This document shows positions 34,245-42,802 of a stretch of DNA of 64,000 bases, in pieces. Each line of letters begins with the position of its first letter. Positions within the stretch are counted from its first letter, which is position 1. This stretch comes from an uncultured Clostridia bacterium (lineage in GTDB: Bacteria > Bacillota > Clostridia > Peptostreptococcales > Anaerovoracaceae), in assembly GCA_947302715.1 (NCBI GenBank), contig CAMYVY010000004.1, positions 1-64,000 of the forward strand, read 5' to 3'. A model generated the notes under the pieces. That model searched no databases, was not told the DNA's origin, and saw only the letters and a program-made list of their open reading frames with translations. The position numbers and the translations under genes were made by a program.

Positions 34245-35489
34245 CTACAGCCTGACGTTTGCCTGCTCGAAGGTGGTCGTCTGACATTCTTCGATATTTA
34301 TCCCTATTTCCCTGCAGATGCGAATAAAGGAACCAACAACACCTTTGTCGTAATAGTTTTCGCAGACATCAATTATAAGCGTCCCATTAAGATCAGCTGC
34401 AGCAAGTACGCAGTCCCCTATGTCGGGCCATGAGCGAAAGTTGAAGTCCGTCAGGCGACTCTTCACTTCATCCGCAAATGGAACCTTCCCCAGATATGTA
34501 AAGCCTATATTGTTCATCGTGCGCTTAATAATTTTGCAAACGATCTTCACAACAACTTTCTGTAGCTTGAGCGGTCGCATGTTATACAGGAAATCCGTAG
34601 AGTCCTTCAGGTCAGTGCAGGCCCAGATAAGATTCTCCGGCTGGACGAACAAGTCCAGGATTCCCCTGTAAACAGTGCTGAGCTTAGGAAGATTATAGTC
34701 GTCAAATCTATCCTGGTATGTGATGACTTTGTTGGCGAAAAAATTATGCATAGTTTGCATATGCATAAGCCCTCGCATATCTACAACCACCCCACATGAA
34801 ACGTTGCGATTTTTTACTTCCTTGGGCAGGTGCTCACGAATCGCTCTGCAAAACAGCGGGACAATAATTGCTGCCGGAGTGGCGTCCACCTTTTTGGCAA
34901 CCCTCATCACTTCGGAAGTTTCAGCCTTCAGAATATGGCTGGTGCACTTATAGCCATTATCTATGACCTTCATGTCCTTTGCGTTAAATCCCGGGGGCTG
35001 CTTGACCTGACCAAAAGGCTTGACGCTCTTGTCGTAGATGCTTTCGAAGCCAAGTTCCAGTGGAAACTCCGTAGGAACCGGCGGGAGTTCCACGCCAAAA
35101 TATGCGTCCAGAATAGTTGAGAAAAACGCGATGGCTCCTCGGCCGTCACTCACTGCATGACACCATTCGAAAGATATTTCATTTTCAAAATAGCAAACCT
35201 GGAATAGATAATTATTCGTATTCTTTCCGAATTCCTTCGGGCGACTTTCGGTATCGGTGTTAAAGATAATGATCTCCGCACCGACATTGTCCTCCAGATA
35301 ATACTTCGTGTCATATAACATCTTGCATTTGAAAAGTGGATGATAGTCAAGGGCAGTCTTTATAGCTGCAAGAAGCCTGTCTCCATCCACCGTTTCATCC
35401 ACGGTCGCCTTAAAGAATCCGGAATTCTCCATAACCGATCCATTAATGGCTATGGAGTATCTATCCAAATTTCCAAGTTCATATCTCAT
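34245..35489 (-). CDS. Condensation-fold acyltransferase (alcohol acetyltransferase-like)
   Basis: A 414-residue protein of the CoA-dependent acyltransferase/condensation superfamily. The catalytic HxxxD motif is HAVSDGRG (about residues 108-115), preceded by CYFENEISFEW; VDMRGLM and FTYLGKVPF fit the second-lobe DFG-like and core motifs. No carrier protein or synthetase module is attached, so a free acyl-CoA or adenylate donor is likely. It lies 48 bases after an amidohydrolase gene and 37 bases before the CWB2 glycosidase. I infer esterification or amidation of a small molecule or lipid; the substrate is unknown. Confidence 0.75.
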   Translation of the reverse strand: MRYELGNLDRYSIAINGSVMENSGFFKATVDETVDGDRLLAAIKTALDYHPLFKCKMLYDTKYYLEDNVGAEIIIFNTDTESRPKEFGKNTNNYLFQVCYFENEISFEWCHAVSDGRGAIAFFSTILDAYFGVELPPVPTEFPLELGFESIYDKSVKPFGQVKQPPGFNAKDMKVIDNGYKCTSHILKAETSEVMRVAKKVDATPAAIIVPLFCRAIREHLPKEVKNRNVSCGVVVDMRGLMHMQTMHNFFANKVITYQDRFDDYNLPKLSTVYRGILDLFVQPENLIWACTDLKDSTDFLYNMRPLKLQKVVVKIVCKIIKRTMNNIGFTYLGKVPFADEVKSRLTDFNFRSWPDIGDCVLAAADLNGTLIIDVCENYYDKGVVGSFIRICREIGINIEECQTTTFEQANVRL

Positions 35490-35537
35490 GGTCTTCTCAG
35501 TTCCTCCAATATGGCAGTTTTGAGTCGTGCATTTTCT

Positions 35538-37226
35538 TTAGACCTGTTTTCCTCTGAAGTGCGTTTCCAATACCTCTGTTTCCCAGAGTTCTTCCGGGGA
35601 GCAGTTGATAATGTCGTTATCTATTATCAGAAAGTCCGCGGACTTGCCTTCAGTTATGCTTCCGGTTTCGTCTTCGAGCGAGAGCTGCTTGGCGCCGTTT
35701 ATCGTATAAGCCATGAGAGCATCCATGCGGCTGATGGCTTCCTCCTTCGGCGGCAGACTCTGGCCTTCTATCAAAGACTCCGCACCTCGCGTGCACGCGT
35801 AATATATTCCCTTGAATGCGTCGCTGGTTTCTTCTTCGAGACAGCTATCGCTTCCGAGTGTAACCGCAACGCCTCCGTTTAATGCGGATGCTATCGGAAA
35901 CTGCCTCTTATAGCGGTCTTCTCCGAGAACCCTTAGAGTGTGCTTGTCGCCTGTCGCCCAATGTGGCGTTGTTTGAAAGAATATATCCTTCGCCTGGATT
36001 ATCTTTTCAATTTCCTCCGGGCGATACAATTGATTGTGTGCGATTGTTTTGGTGCCCTTGATGTCACCAAGTGAAGTGAGTATATCCAAGGTTCTGCATA
36101 CGGCTTTATCTCCTATGGCGTGAATGTGAACGGAGAATCCTCTGTCCGCGGCAAGCTCCGCGGCTCGCTTCATTTCGTCGTATTTCACGATTTCTGAGCC
36201 GCAGTTTGCTTTGTCATTTTCAGAATCACTGCCTGGTTGGTCGTCAGCATCGCCGCTGTCGTCGGCGTTGCTGCTGTCGTCAGATTCTTTTGGTTCACCC
36301 GTGCAGTAAGGTTCAAACAAGAGCGCAGATTGTTCTTCGACCGTCCCGTCCGAAATTAATTTCAGCGTATCCGGGATGACGTTCGCGGACGAATAATTGG
36401 TCCTGCAGTTTTCCATCACCTGAAGGAAATCATCCAGCTCTATGTTCTCTTCTCCGCCGTAGTTAAACGACGTGGAGACGCGGAGCGGAAGTTCGCCTGC
36501 TTGATCAATGTCAACGAGCGCAATCAGGTTCCTGCAATCCTCGCTATCGATAGAGGACGCCTCGAACAATCCCGTATAGCCCAGGCTTGAATAAGCCTGA
36601 GCCACCTGCTTCAATGTGCTTCGTCTTGTCTCCATAGAAATCTCAGTAATTAGCTTTACGCAGGGGCGCATTGCCGGTATCTCTATTACAAGGCCTGTGG
36701 GATCTCCATTGTCATCTCTGACGTAATAGCTGTTCTCGCTAGGATCCGGAGTATCCCTGCTTATTCCGACTACCTTCATCGCAGGAGTGTTCAATAGAAG
36801 CGCATGCCCGTCATTGGCAAAGACCACTACGGGTCTATCGGGAATTACCGAATCTATATTCGACGAATTAAAATCACCCATCGGAAGTTCAATCCCCATG
36901 CATACGATGGTCTGATTATCCGGAATCGGCGACTCCTCCAGAAGTGCCAGGATTTTGTTGCCTAACTCCGACGGCTTGGTATCAGGCTCCACGAAAATCA
37001 TATTCGACGCAGCCGAAACCACGCCCGCAAACATGTGGCAGTGTGAGTCGATTAGTCCGGGGATTACACATCTTCCCTCTAGATCGATTTTCTCTTCGCA
37101 TTCACCAATGCCGTCCTCAGAACCTACATAAACGAATCTTCCATTATCTACAACAAAAGCATCAACAATCGGGTTATTACAATCTGCAGTATAGATGGGT
37201 CCATTATAGTAGGCTATTCTTGACAT
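35538..37226 (-). CDS. YtcJ-like metal-dependent amidohydrolase
   Basis: A 562-residue amidohydrolase_3 enzyme: GLIDSHCHMF (HxH metal ligands, about 57-63), HIHAIGDKAV (about 370), HNQLYRPEE and TLGSDSCLEEE (metal Asp). It hydrolyses an amide, formyl or related C-N bond. Residues about 309-345 are an acidic Asp/Ser/Gly insert that interrupts the barrel between YCTG and CGSEIVKYDE. Its start overlaps the acyl-adenylating GH3 gene by 23 bases, with AGGAGG 6 bases before the ATG. The tight coupling to an enzyme that should form acyl-amino-acid amides suggests the two act on the same conjugate in opposite directions; this is inference. Confidence 0.82.
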   Translation of the reverse strand: MSRIAYYNGPIYTADCNNPIVDAFVVDNGRFVYVGSEDGIGECEEKIDLEGRCVIPGLIDSHCHMFAGVVSAASNMIFVEPDTKPSELGNKILALLEESPIPDNQTIVCMGIELPMGDFNSSNIDSVIPDRPVVVFANDGHALLLNTPAMKVVGISRDTPDPSENSYYVRDDNGDPTGLVIEIPAMRPCVKLITEISMETRRSTLKQVAQAYSSLGYTGLFEASSIDSEDCRNLIALVDIDQAGELPLRVSTSFNYGGEENIELDDFLQVMENCRTNYSSANVIPDTLKLISDGTVEEQSALLFEPYCTGEPKESDDSSNADDSGDADDQPGSDSENDKANCGSEIVKYDEMKRAAELAADRGFSVHIHAIGDKAVCRTLDILTSLGDIKGTKTIAHNQLYRPEEIEKIIQAKDIFFQTTPHWATGDKHTLRVLGEDRYKRQFPIASALNGGVAVTLGSDSCLEEETSDAFKGIYYACTRGAESLIEGQSLPPKEEAISRMDALMAYTINGAKQLSLEDETGSITEGKSADFLIIDNDIINCSPEELWETEVLETHFRGKQV

Positions 37227-38934
37227 CGTCGACCTCCTGCCTCAGAGCGTAGAAGAACTTGCGTTGTCTCTCGTTCATGATTACTCGGACAGGTTTCAGT
37301 TGGTTCATGGACGAGCCATTATAGACCATCATGTCTCTGTACAGAATCGATGTCTCCGGTTGCAGGAAATAAACTTCCGGCTTGTCTAGCCAGTGGTCAT
37401 CGTAGCAGTCAAAGTAAACAGGATTGGCTTCACATAGATTCTTGAAAATCGATTCTCTCAGAGCGTCCATGTCGAATGACGTAATCTCGTGTCTCGGCTC
37501 AATTAGGAAGTCATATCTATTGGGAGTTATATCCGTATTAGGATAAACAGAAAAATCGGCAAGGTCGATTCCAAGCTCTTCTGCCGTTTTCTCTACAGCT
37601 ACCTGAAGCGCTTTCTCCGTGGTCTTTTCCTCCGCAAGATTAATAGTTCTGTTAACTCTATACATAAATTGAATCTTAGGAGTCTTATTTTGGAAGCCTG
37701 TAACCATAACGGCGTCACTCATACGATAGCGCCAGAATCCGCTTAAATTGGTAATGATGAGTTCATATACCTTGCCTTCTTCAAGCTTGTCCATCGTCAC
37801 GCACTTACTAAAGTCATCCCCCTCTTCCACCGGAAGGAATTCAACAAAGGCCGCGCATGGCGCCAGGATACTATCAAAATCATTTATGCCCGCAGGAACC
37901 GACCAGAGTCCTTCGGATGCTGTAACTCCGGAGTAAATATTTTTTATTCCTTCACCGATGTAGTGCTCTTTGAGCTGCTTGTCGTAAATTTCGAATCCAT
38001 CGCCACCTGCACCACAAAGATAAGTAAATCTCGGCCAAACCTTCTTGACCCAAGGTGTGTCCGTTCCATCCTTAAATGCTTCCCTCAGCTCTGCCGCACG
38101 TTCAGGCATGGGTTCAATCTTCTTGAGTAGGGATTCTCTTACGTTTTCCGGAAGATTTACATCCTCGGAGATTGTTCCGGTCTCTATATCGTGAATCAGA
38201 AGTTCGTAATTGTCTTCGATATATCTCAGGAACAAAACTATTACACTGTAGAAACCTGTAACTATTCCACGAACTTCTCTTTCCATCAGAGCAAAGCGCG
38301 TGTGAATATATTTTGTATCAATTCCGTCCTCTGGATTTAGGCCTTCCAACGGAGATGTGTAGAGTGTACGGATCATCGCATCCAGTGCATCTCTGCCGCC
38401 TTTGATGTAGTCCGCCATTTTGGCAGAAGCTTCGCCAACAGTAAGGCCACTTTTCAGGGTGCGGCATGTACCGCTGGATGTGCAGAATCCTCTTCCCTTC
38501 ATCCAGTCATGATCGAGCTTGTCATACATCATGCCATACATATACAGATTGTTGTATTTAGCAAAAACGTCAGACTGCTCATCGGTCATAGGGACTACCT
38601 TCGGAACTCCCACGGTTCCTGAAGTCTCATTAAAGTGATCATATCTGTAAGAAGTAAGAATATTCTTTTCTCCATCCATCATTCGCTCAAGGTAAGGAGC
38701 GATGTCATCATAGACAACTACAGGTACCTTCTTTTGGTAATCCTCTATGGAATGAATATTGGCAAAGTCGTACTTCTTACCATATTCGGTGTCTTTGTTG
38801 TCATCAAGCAGCTTCATCAGAAGCTCAGTCGTTAGCTCCATTGGACGCTTGGTTTCTTCCTCAAACGCCTTGTAAACTTCTAGTCCTTGTTTAGAACTTT
38901 GTTCATATGCCAGATACGTTTTATTTGTTTCCAT
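37204..38934 (-). CDS. GH3 (auxin-responsive type) acyl-adenylating / amide-forming enzyme
   Basis: A 576-residue member of the GH3 family known from plant jasmonate/auxin-amino acid synthetases (not glycoside hydrolase 3). It carries the three adenylation motifs: ETSGTVGVPKVVP (about 96-108), YSGVTASEGLW (about 340) and YRMSDAVMVTG (about 420). Such enzymes activate a carboxylate with ATP and join it to an amino acid or similar amine. The longer frame from 38985 lacks a site; GAGGAACT precedes the ATG at 38934. First in a run with an amidohydrolase and a condensation-fold acyltransferase. The bacterial function of this family is mostly unknown. Confidence 0.82.
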   Translation of the reverse strand: METNKTYLAYEQSSKQGLEVYKAFEEETKRPMELTTELLMKLLDDNKDTEYGKKYDFANIHSIEDYQKKVPVVVYDDIAPYLERMMDGEKNILTSYRYDHFNETSGTVGVPKVVPMTDEQSDVFAKYNNLYMYGMMYDKLDHDWMKGRGFCTSSGTCRTLKSGLTVGEASAKMADYIKGGRDALDAMIRTLYTSPLEGLNPEDGIDTKYIHTRFALMEREVRGIVTGFYSVIVLFLRYIEDNYELLIHDIETGTISEDVNLPENVRESLLKKIEPMPERAAELREAFKDGTDTPWVKKVWPRFTYLCGAGGDGFEIYDKQLKEHYIGEGIKNIYSGVTASEGLWSVPAGINDFDSILAPCAAFVEFLPVEEGDDFSKCVTMDKLEEGKVYELIITNLSGFWRYRMSDAVMVTGFQNKTPKIQFMYRVNRTINLAEEKTTEKALQVAVEKTAEELGIDLADFSVYPNTDITPNRYDFLIEPRHEITSFDMDALRESIFKNLCEANPVYFDCYDDHWLDKPEVYFLQPETSILYRDMMVYNGSSMNQLKPVRVIMNERQRKFFYALRQEVDDVKNSLL

Positions 38935-39052
38935 AGTTCCTCGCTCCATTTTAATGTCAGCATTACACTGCTCTCTTTGATACACTGCTATTGTTTTTAT
39001 TATATCATAATTTGCACCTCATAAGGAACACTTTAGTGACGGAATGACCATA

Positions 39053-39076
39053 CAAAAAATCCCCGAAAACTCGGGG
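39053..39076 (-). terminator. Rho-independent terminator left from a lost thiolase gene
   Basis: Minus-strand CCCCGA-GTTT-TCGGGG (39061-39076) followed by ATTTTTT (39053-39060). It lies 27 bases beyond the stop codon of the thiolase remnant, the same arrangement as the intact thiolase gene and its terminator at 49425-49450. It now ends the importer operon. Confidence 0.8.
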
Positions 39077-39103
39077 TCAATATTGCGTAGGATTTTGAAG
39101 CAA

Positions 39104-39151
39104 TTATGCTTTTTCTACGATGAGAGCTGTACCCATTCCGCCACCGATGCA
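39104..39151 (-). pseudogene. C-terminal scrap of an acetyl-CoA acetyltransferase
   Basis: On the minus strand, 39151-39104 reads [15 protein letters not shown] and a stop. This matches the end of the intact thiolase at 49465 ([15 protein letters not shown]) except for two residues, and carries the third catalytic Cys. Nothing upstream continues the thiolase. The gene has been removed by deletion or recombination down to its last 15 codons plus terminator. Confidence 0.88.
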
Positions 39152-39160
39152 ATCTCAAGA

Positions 39161-39466
39161 TTACTCTATTTCACCAAAGAACCCCATATTGCGAATCAAA
39201 GATTTGGCAATTCCTATCCCCACCGCATCGACCATGCTTTCATTTGACGTTCTAAAAGAAATATAGGCCTCGTGGTTATCGCTTGTGCTATATAGATTGC
39301 CGCGCTCCATGGCTCGCCTCGCATAATCCGAGATATATCTGCACACTGCATCGTAATTTTTGAAATACGAATACATGCCCTTCTCGCCATCTACATAGTT
39401 ATGGTTTGCAAAGGCCTCGCCTATTTCATGTATTTCTTTTTCAGTGAGTGATGTTACGCGTAACAT
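39161..39466 (-). pseudogene. Truncated GNAT-type acetyltransferase
   Basis: A 101-residue frame that begins MLRVTSLTEKEIHEIGEAF, with the helices and first strands of a GNAT N-terminus (to about EAYISF, residue 70), but none of the AcCoA-binding motif A (RxxGxG/A). The remaining 30 residues (TSNESMVDAVGIGIAK onward) do not continue the fold and end close to the thiolase scrap. It is probably a 5' fragment of a gene cut by the event that removed the thiolase. It could still be expressed as a small protein; I have no evidence of function. Confidence 0.6.
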
Positions 39467-39472
39467 AAGACT

Positions 39473-40579
39473 TTACTTTATCAGTTCCTTTTTTTCAGCT
39501 TCATCTATCAATTTCCAGATGCCTTCATTCAGTTCCTCTATCGGAACTCCGCAGTTAATAACACTCTTACATTTTGATAATGCAGTTAAAGCGTCTTTTA
39601 ATACTTCATCCGATATGCGACGGAACGGCTTCTCTGAAAAAACTTTTGTCGATAGATTTTTCGCAACCTGAAAGTCTATATCGTTCTCGTAGAGGATCCC
39701 GGCGTAAAACGGAATGCTTTCCTTTTGCAGTTTTCTGAAGGTCGATATTCCGGAACCATTTCCTGATATAACAAATACCTCCGGTTCACCCTGTGGTGCG
39801 GGTAATTCTACGCTTCCGAACGTTATATTATATGTCCCATCTTTTATCTCATATAGGTCATTAATTATCTCGTCCTTGAATATCTCTTCGGGTGTGCCGA
39901 AATTATTTATTCTGTCACCCTTCACACACATTATCTTGTCTGATATTTTCTGTGCAAGGTCAATTTCATGAAGGGACATTATAACCGTAATCCCTTGCTC
40001 CTTTGCCATTTCTCTTAGAATCGAGAGAAGCTCGAGTTTATGTTTGATATCTAAAAACGAAGTTGGCTCATCAAGCACTATGATTTCAGGTTCCTGACAA
40101 ATCGCCCTCGCAAGCAAAACTCTTTGACGCTGGCCGTCGCTTATCGCAGCAAAATCTCTTTCAGCCAAATCCTCTGCATGGACCCTAGCCATTGCCTCAA
40201 TAACCTTAATCTTGTCTTCCTCTGAAAGAATTCCGAGATTTCCGGTGTAGGGATATCTACCTGTAGCCACAACATCATAACACACGAGAAGTTCTCCCTT
40301 AATTCTTTCAGTCAGGACAACGGCAAGCTTCTTGGACATCTCCTTGTAACTCATCGACGCAATGGATAAGTCCTCTATGAAGGAGTCTCCCTTAATCGTT
40401 TCCAAATGCTTGGTTATACTTTTTAGAATAGTCGATTTACCTGCTCCGTTTGGTCCAATAAGAGTAAGTATTTCTCCAGGATATAATTCAATATTAATAT
40501 CTTCAATTAACGCTTTGCCACCGTAACCGACGCTTAGATCTTTGGTAGAGAAGAATACTTTGTTTAATTCTCTTTCCAT
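39473..40579 (-). CDS. ABC importer ATPase of the FecE/BtuD type with extra C-terminal domain
   Basis: A 368-residue protein. Residues 1-250 are the ATPase: GPNGAGKSTILKSI, the signature ISDGQRQRVLLARAI (SDGQ for SGGQ), Walker B IIVLDEPTSFLD and MSLHEIDLA. Residues about 260-368 form a second domain (VFVISGNGSGISTFRKLQ onward, with CKSVINCGVPI), found on some clostridial members; I do not know its role. GGAGGAG precedes the ATG at 40579. It is the last gene of the operon governed by the cobalamin riboswitch at 46781-46955, so corrinoid import is the likely job. FecE-family ATPases serve heme and siderophore import as well. Confidence 0.85.
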   Translation of the reverse strand: MERELNKVFFSTKDLSVGYGGKALIEDINIELYPGEILTLIGPNGAGKSTILKSITKHLETIKGDSFIEDLSIASMSYKEMSKKLAVVLTERIKGELLVCYDVVATGRYPYTGNLGILSEEDKIKVIEAMARVHAEDLAERDFAAISDGQRQRVLLARAICQEPEIIVLDEPTSFLDIKHKLELLSILREMAKEQGITVIMSLHEIDLAQKISDKIMCVKGDRINNFGTPEEIFKDEIINDLYEIKDGTYNITFGSVELPAPQGEPEVFVISGNGSGISTFRKLQKESIPFYAGILYENDIDFQVAKNLSTKVFSEKPFRRISDEVLKDALTALSKCKSVINCGVPIEELNEGIWKLIDEAEKKELIK

Positions 40580-40589
40580 GCCGCTCCTC

Positions 40590-41651
40590 CTATGCCTTGC
40601 TTCCATGACGTTTAATAAGCATCGCAATAACAACCGGTGCGCCGAATATGGATGTAACAGTACTTATTGTAAGCTCCGTTGGAGAAAAAGCTGTTCTGGC
40701 AATATAGTCACAGAACATACAGAACACAGCCCCTCCCAAGAATGATGCAGGTATTACCAAAATCGGCTTTGCAGTTTTTAGGCTAAGCTTGACAAGCTGC
40801 GGGACTGCTATTCCAACAAAGGAAATAGGTCCTGCGAATGCTGTTACACACCCTGCGAGTATGCTGGATAAAAGAATCAAGAGCACTCTGAATCTTTTTA
40901 CATTAACGCCCATGCTCTGTGCATATCCCTCTCCCATTTGATATGCGCTAATCGGCTTTGCCAAGAAGAAGGTCAAAGTAAATGTAATGAGAATAATAAC
41001 CGAAGCAATTTTTACCTCGTTCCAGTTCATTCCAGAGAAACTTCCTTGAGACCAGCTATGAAGATTGACTATATCCGAATCCTGCGCAAAGGTTACTACA
41101 AATTCCGTTATGGCTGAGCAAATATAGCTTATCATTATTCCGGCAACAAGAAGCATAGACATCTGCCTTATGGACTTTGCAGCCAAAAGAACAAAGGCCA
41201 TAGAAACCAATGCACCAATAAAGGCTGCAAACACCATGGTTAGAGATGAGATATAATGGAAGTAGTTAAGCATAAACACCATGACACCGGCGACAAATAG
41301 TTTGGAGCCGGCGGAAATACCCAGGACGAATGGTCCGGCAATTGGATTTCCGAAGAATGTCTGAAGCAGAAATCCCGACAGAGCCAGCGCTCCTCCAAGG
41401 ATCGCAGCGGCGATTAGTCTGGGAAGCCTAATCTTCCAGACTATATTGAACCCTTCAATGTCTGACTCCCCTTGAAAAATAATCCTAAGGATTTCACCGG
41501 CGGAAATATCAACAGATCCGGAATTTATATTCCATATTGCAATCAAAATAAGTGCTACAAAAAGCCCGATGAACACAAGTGCGTATCGGGTTCTTTGTTT
41601 TGCTCGATTACTTAGTATTGTTTCTTTATTAATATCATTCATAATCTTCAC
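40590..41651 (-). CDS. FecCD/BtuC-family permease
   Basis: A 353-residue permease with about ten transmembrane helices, IRLPRLIAAAILGGALALSG (the BtuC/FecCD start of the core), and GPISFVGIAVPQLVK (the ATPase-coupling loop). Two starts are possible: a GTG at 41651, overlapping the upstream stop as GTGA, or the ATG at 41642. It would form the channel for the substrate-binding lipoprotein encoded immediately upstream. Family members carry cobalamin, heme and Fe-siderophores; the riboswitch upstream favours cobalamin. Confidence 0.9.
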   Translation of the reverse strand: MKIMNDINKETILSNRAKQRTRYALVFIGLFVALILIAIWNINSGSVDISAGEILRIIFQGESDIEGFNIVWKIRLPRLIAAAILGGALALSGFLLQTFFGNPIAGPFVLGISAGSKLFVAGVMVFMLNYFHYISSLTMVFAAFIGALVSMAFVLLAAKSIRQMSMLLVAGIMISYICSAITEFVVTFAQDSDIVNLHSWSQGSFSGMNWNEVKIASVIILITFTLTFFLAKPISAYQMGEGYAQSMGVNVKRFRVLLILLSSILAGCVTAFAGPISFVGIAVPQLVKLSLKTAKPILVIPASFLGGAVFCMFCDYIARTAFSPTELTISTVTSIFGAPVVIAMLIKRHGSKA

Positions 41652-42802
41652 TCAAGTTTGAATATGTATTCAAGCATTGATGTATCGGGCTCATCTTCAG
41701 TTAATATAACATTTATATCTTTAATGATACTTCCCATCTTGTCCGTTTCCTGGAAAAGACTTCTGGAAGTGCACCAGGCATTACCTTCCTGAACAGCCTT
41801 GAAGTCTTCCAAAATCGGACTCTTGTCAAAGAGTTGCTGCAAATTACTGATTGGCGCGCCCATACTTCCTATATTGTAAATAATATAGTCGGCGTCTTTT
41901 GCCAATGCATAGAACTCCTCCATACCCATATTAATAGTAGAAAGGGCATTGTCTTCTTCAAGTCCTATGTCACCGGGGATATATTCTCCTCCGGCAATTC
42001 TAATCATTTCGGGTACATATCCTTTGGACTTATATGTCACTGCGTTTCCAGAAGAGTTAACAAAGAAGAACGCAACCGTTTTACCTGTATTCTCTAGTCC
42101 TTCAAGCCCTGATATTTTTAAAACCTGTTCATCAAAAACAGCTTTTGCCTCCTCCGGTCTTCCTACGAGTTCTCCATAAAGCTTGATCCACTCCGTACGT
42201 CCTAGCGGATGTCCCTCGTAGCTAGACCTTTCCACTACCGTCTTGATGCCAAGTTCCTCCATCTTTTCTTTGACTTCAGGAGTATGGTAAATCATAGTGG
42301 ATTCTATAGCAAGCTGAACACCGTTATTTATTAAGAGTTCATAATCCGGCGCGCTATATTTTCCTGCATAAAGCATCTCTCCGGCCCTAAGCGCATCGAT
42401 TGCACCCTGGATATGCCAGTCACTTTCCTTTGACCCTGTAAACTTAATAGTATCCAGAGCATCCATAGCGCTGAACAAAGCCATCGCCGAGGTGGCAACA
42501 AGATATATCTTATTTAAGGGTTGCTCAACCACTATGGTGTCTTGAGGAATTTCCTTGGGAATGGTGCCCCCTTTAGGAACCACCAGCATATTCTCGCTTC
42601 CCTCTACCACGATATACGAATAACCACCATTATACCTATATATCGCAAACTGGTTTGCGTATTCCAGAGATACAGTTTCCCTGTATTCTAACCCTTCAAT
42701 CTGCGGAACACCTTCCGGGGTTTCGTATTTCTTTCCGCATCCCGAAAGCATAGTTAGGCAGAGGCATATAGCAAGAACAAGGCATATTACTTTCTTATTC
42801 AT
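41648..42802 (-). CDS. Substrate-binding lipoprotein (class III, BtuF/FhuD-like)
   Basis: A 384-residue lipoprotein with signal and lipobox TMLSGC (Cys22), then two lobes joined by a long helix, as in BtuF. Recognisable elements are RYNGGYSYIVVEG, QPLNKIYLVATSAMALFSAMDAL and GMEEFYALAKDADYIIYNIG. This variant (YxNQFxIYRYxxGYxxI) is the one I associate with periplasmic binding proteins paired with surface heme/B12 proteins. Its ATG overlaps the upstream gene's stop by 8 bases. It would hand the ligand to the permease encoded downstream. Confidence 0.85.
   Translation of the reverse strand: MNKKVICLVLAICLCLTMLSGCGKKYETPEGVPQIEGLEYRETVSLEYANQFAIYRYNGGYSYIVVEGSENMLVVPKGGTIPKEIPQDTIVVEQPLNKIYLVATSAMALFSAMDALDTIKFTGSKESDWHIQGAIDALRAGEMLYAGKYSAPDYELLINNGVQLAIESTMIYHTPEVKEKMEELGIKTVVERSSYEGHPLGRTEWIKLYGELVGRPEEAKAVFDEQVLKISGLEGLENTGKTVAFFFVNSSGNAVTYKSKGYVPEMIRIAGGEYIPGDIGLEEDNALSTINMGMEEFYALAKDADYIIYNIGSMGAPISNLQQLFDKSPILEDFKAVQEGNAWCTSRSLFQETDKMGSIIKDINVILTEDEPDTSMLEYIFKLE

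Noticed and set aside
39473..42802. Heme or siderophore importer
   Set aside because: The family allows it, but the upstream cobalamin riboswitch points to corrinoids. Kept only as the alternative.
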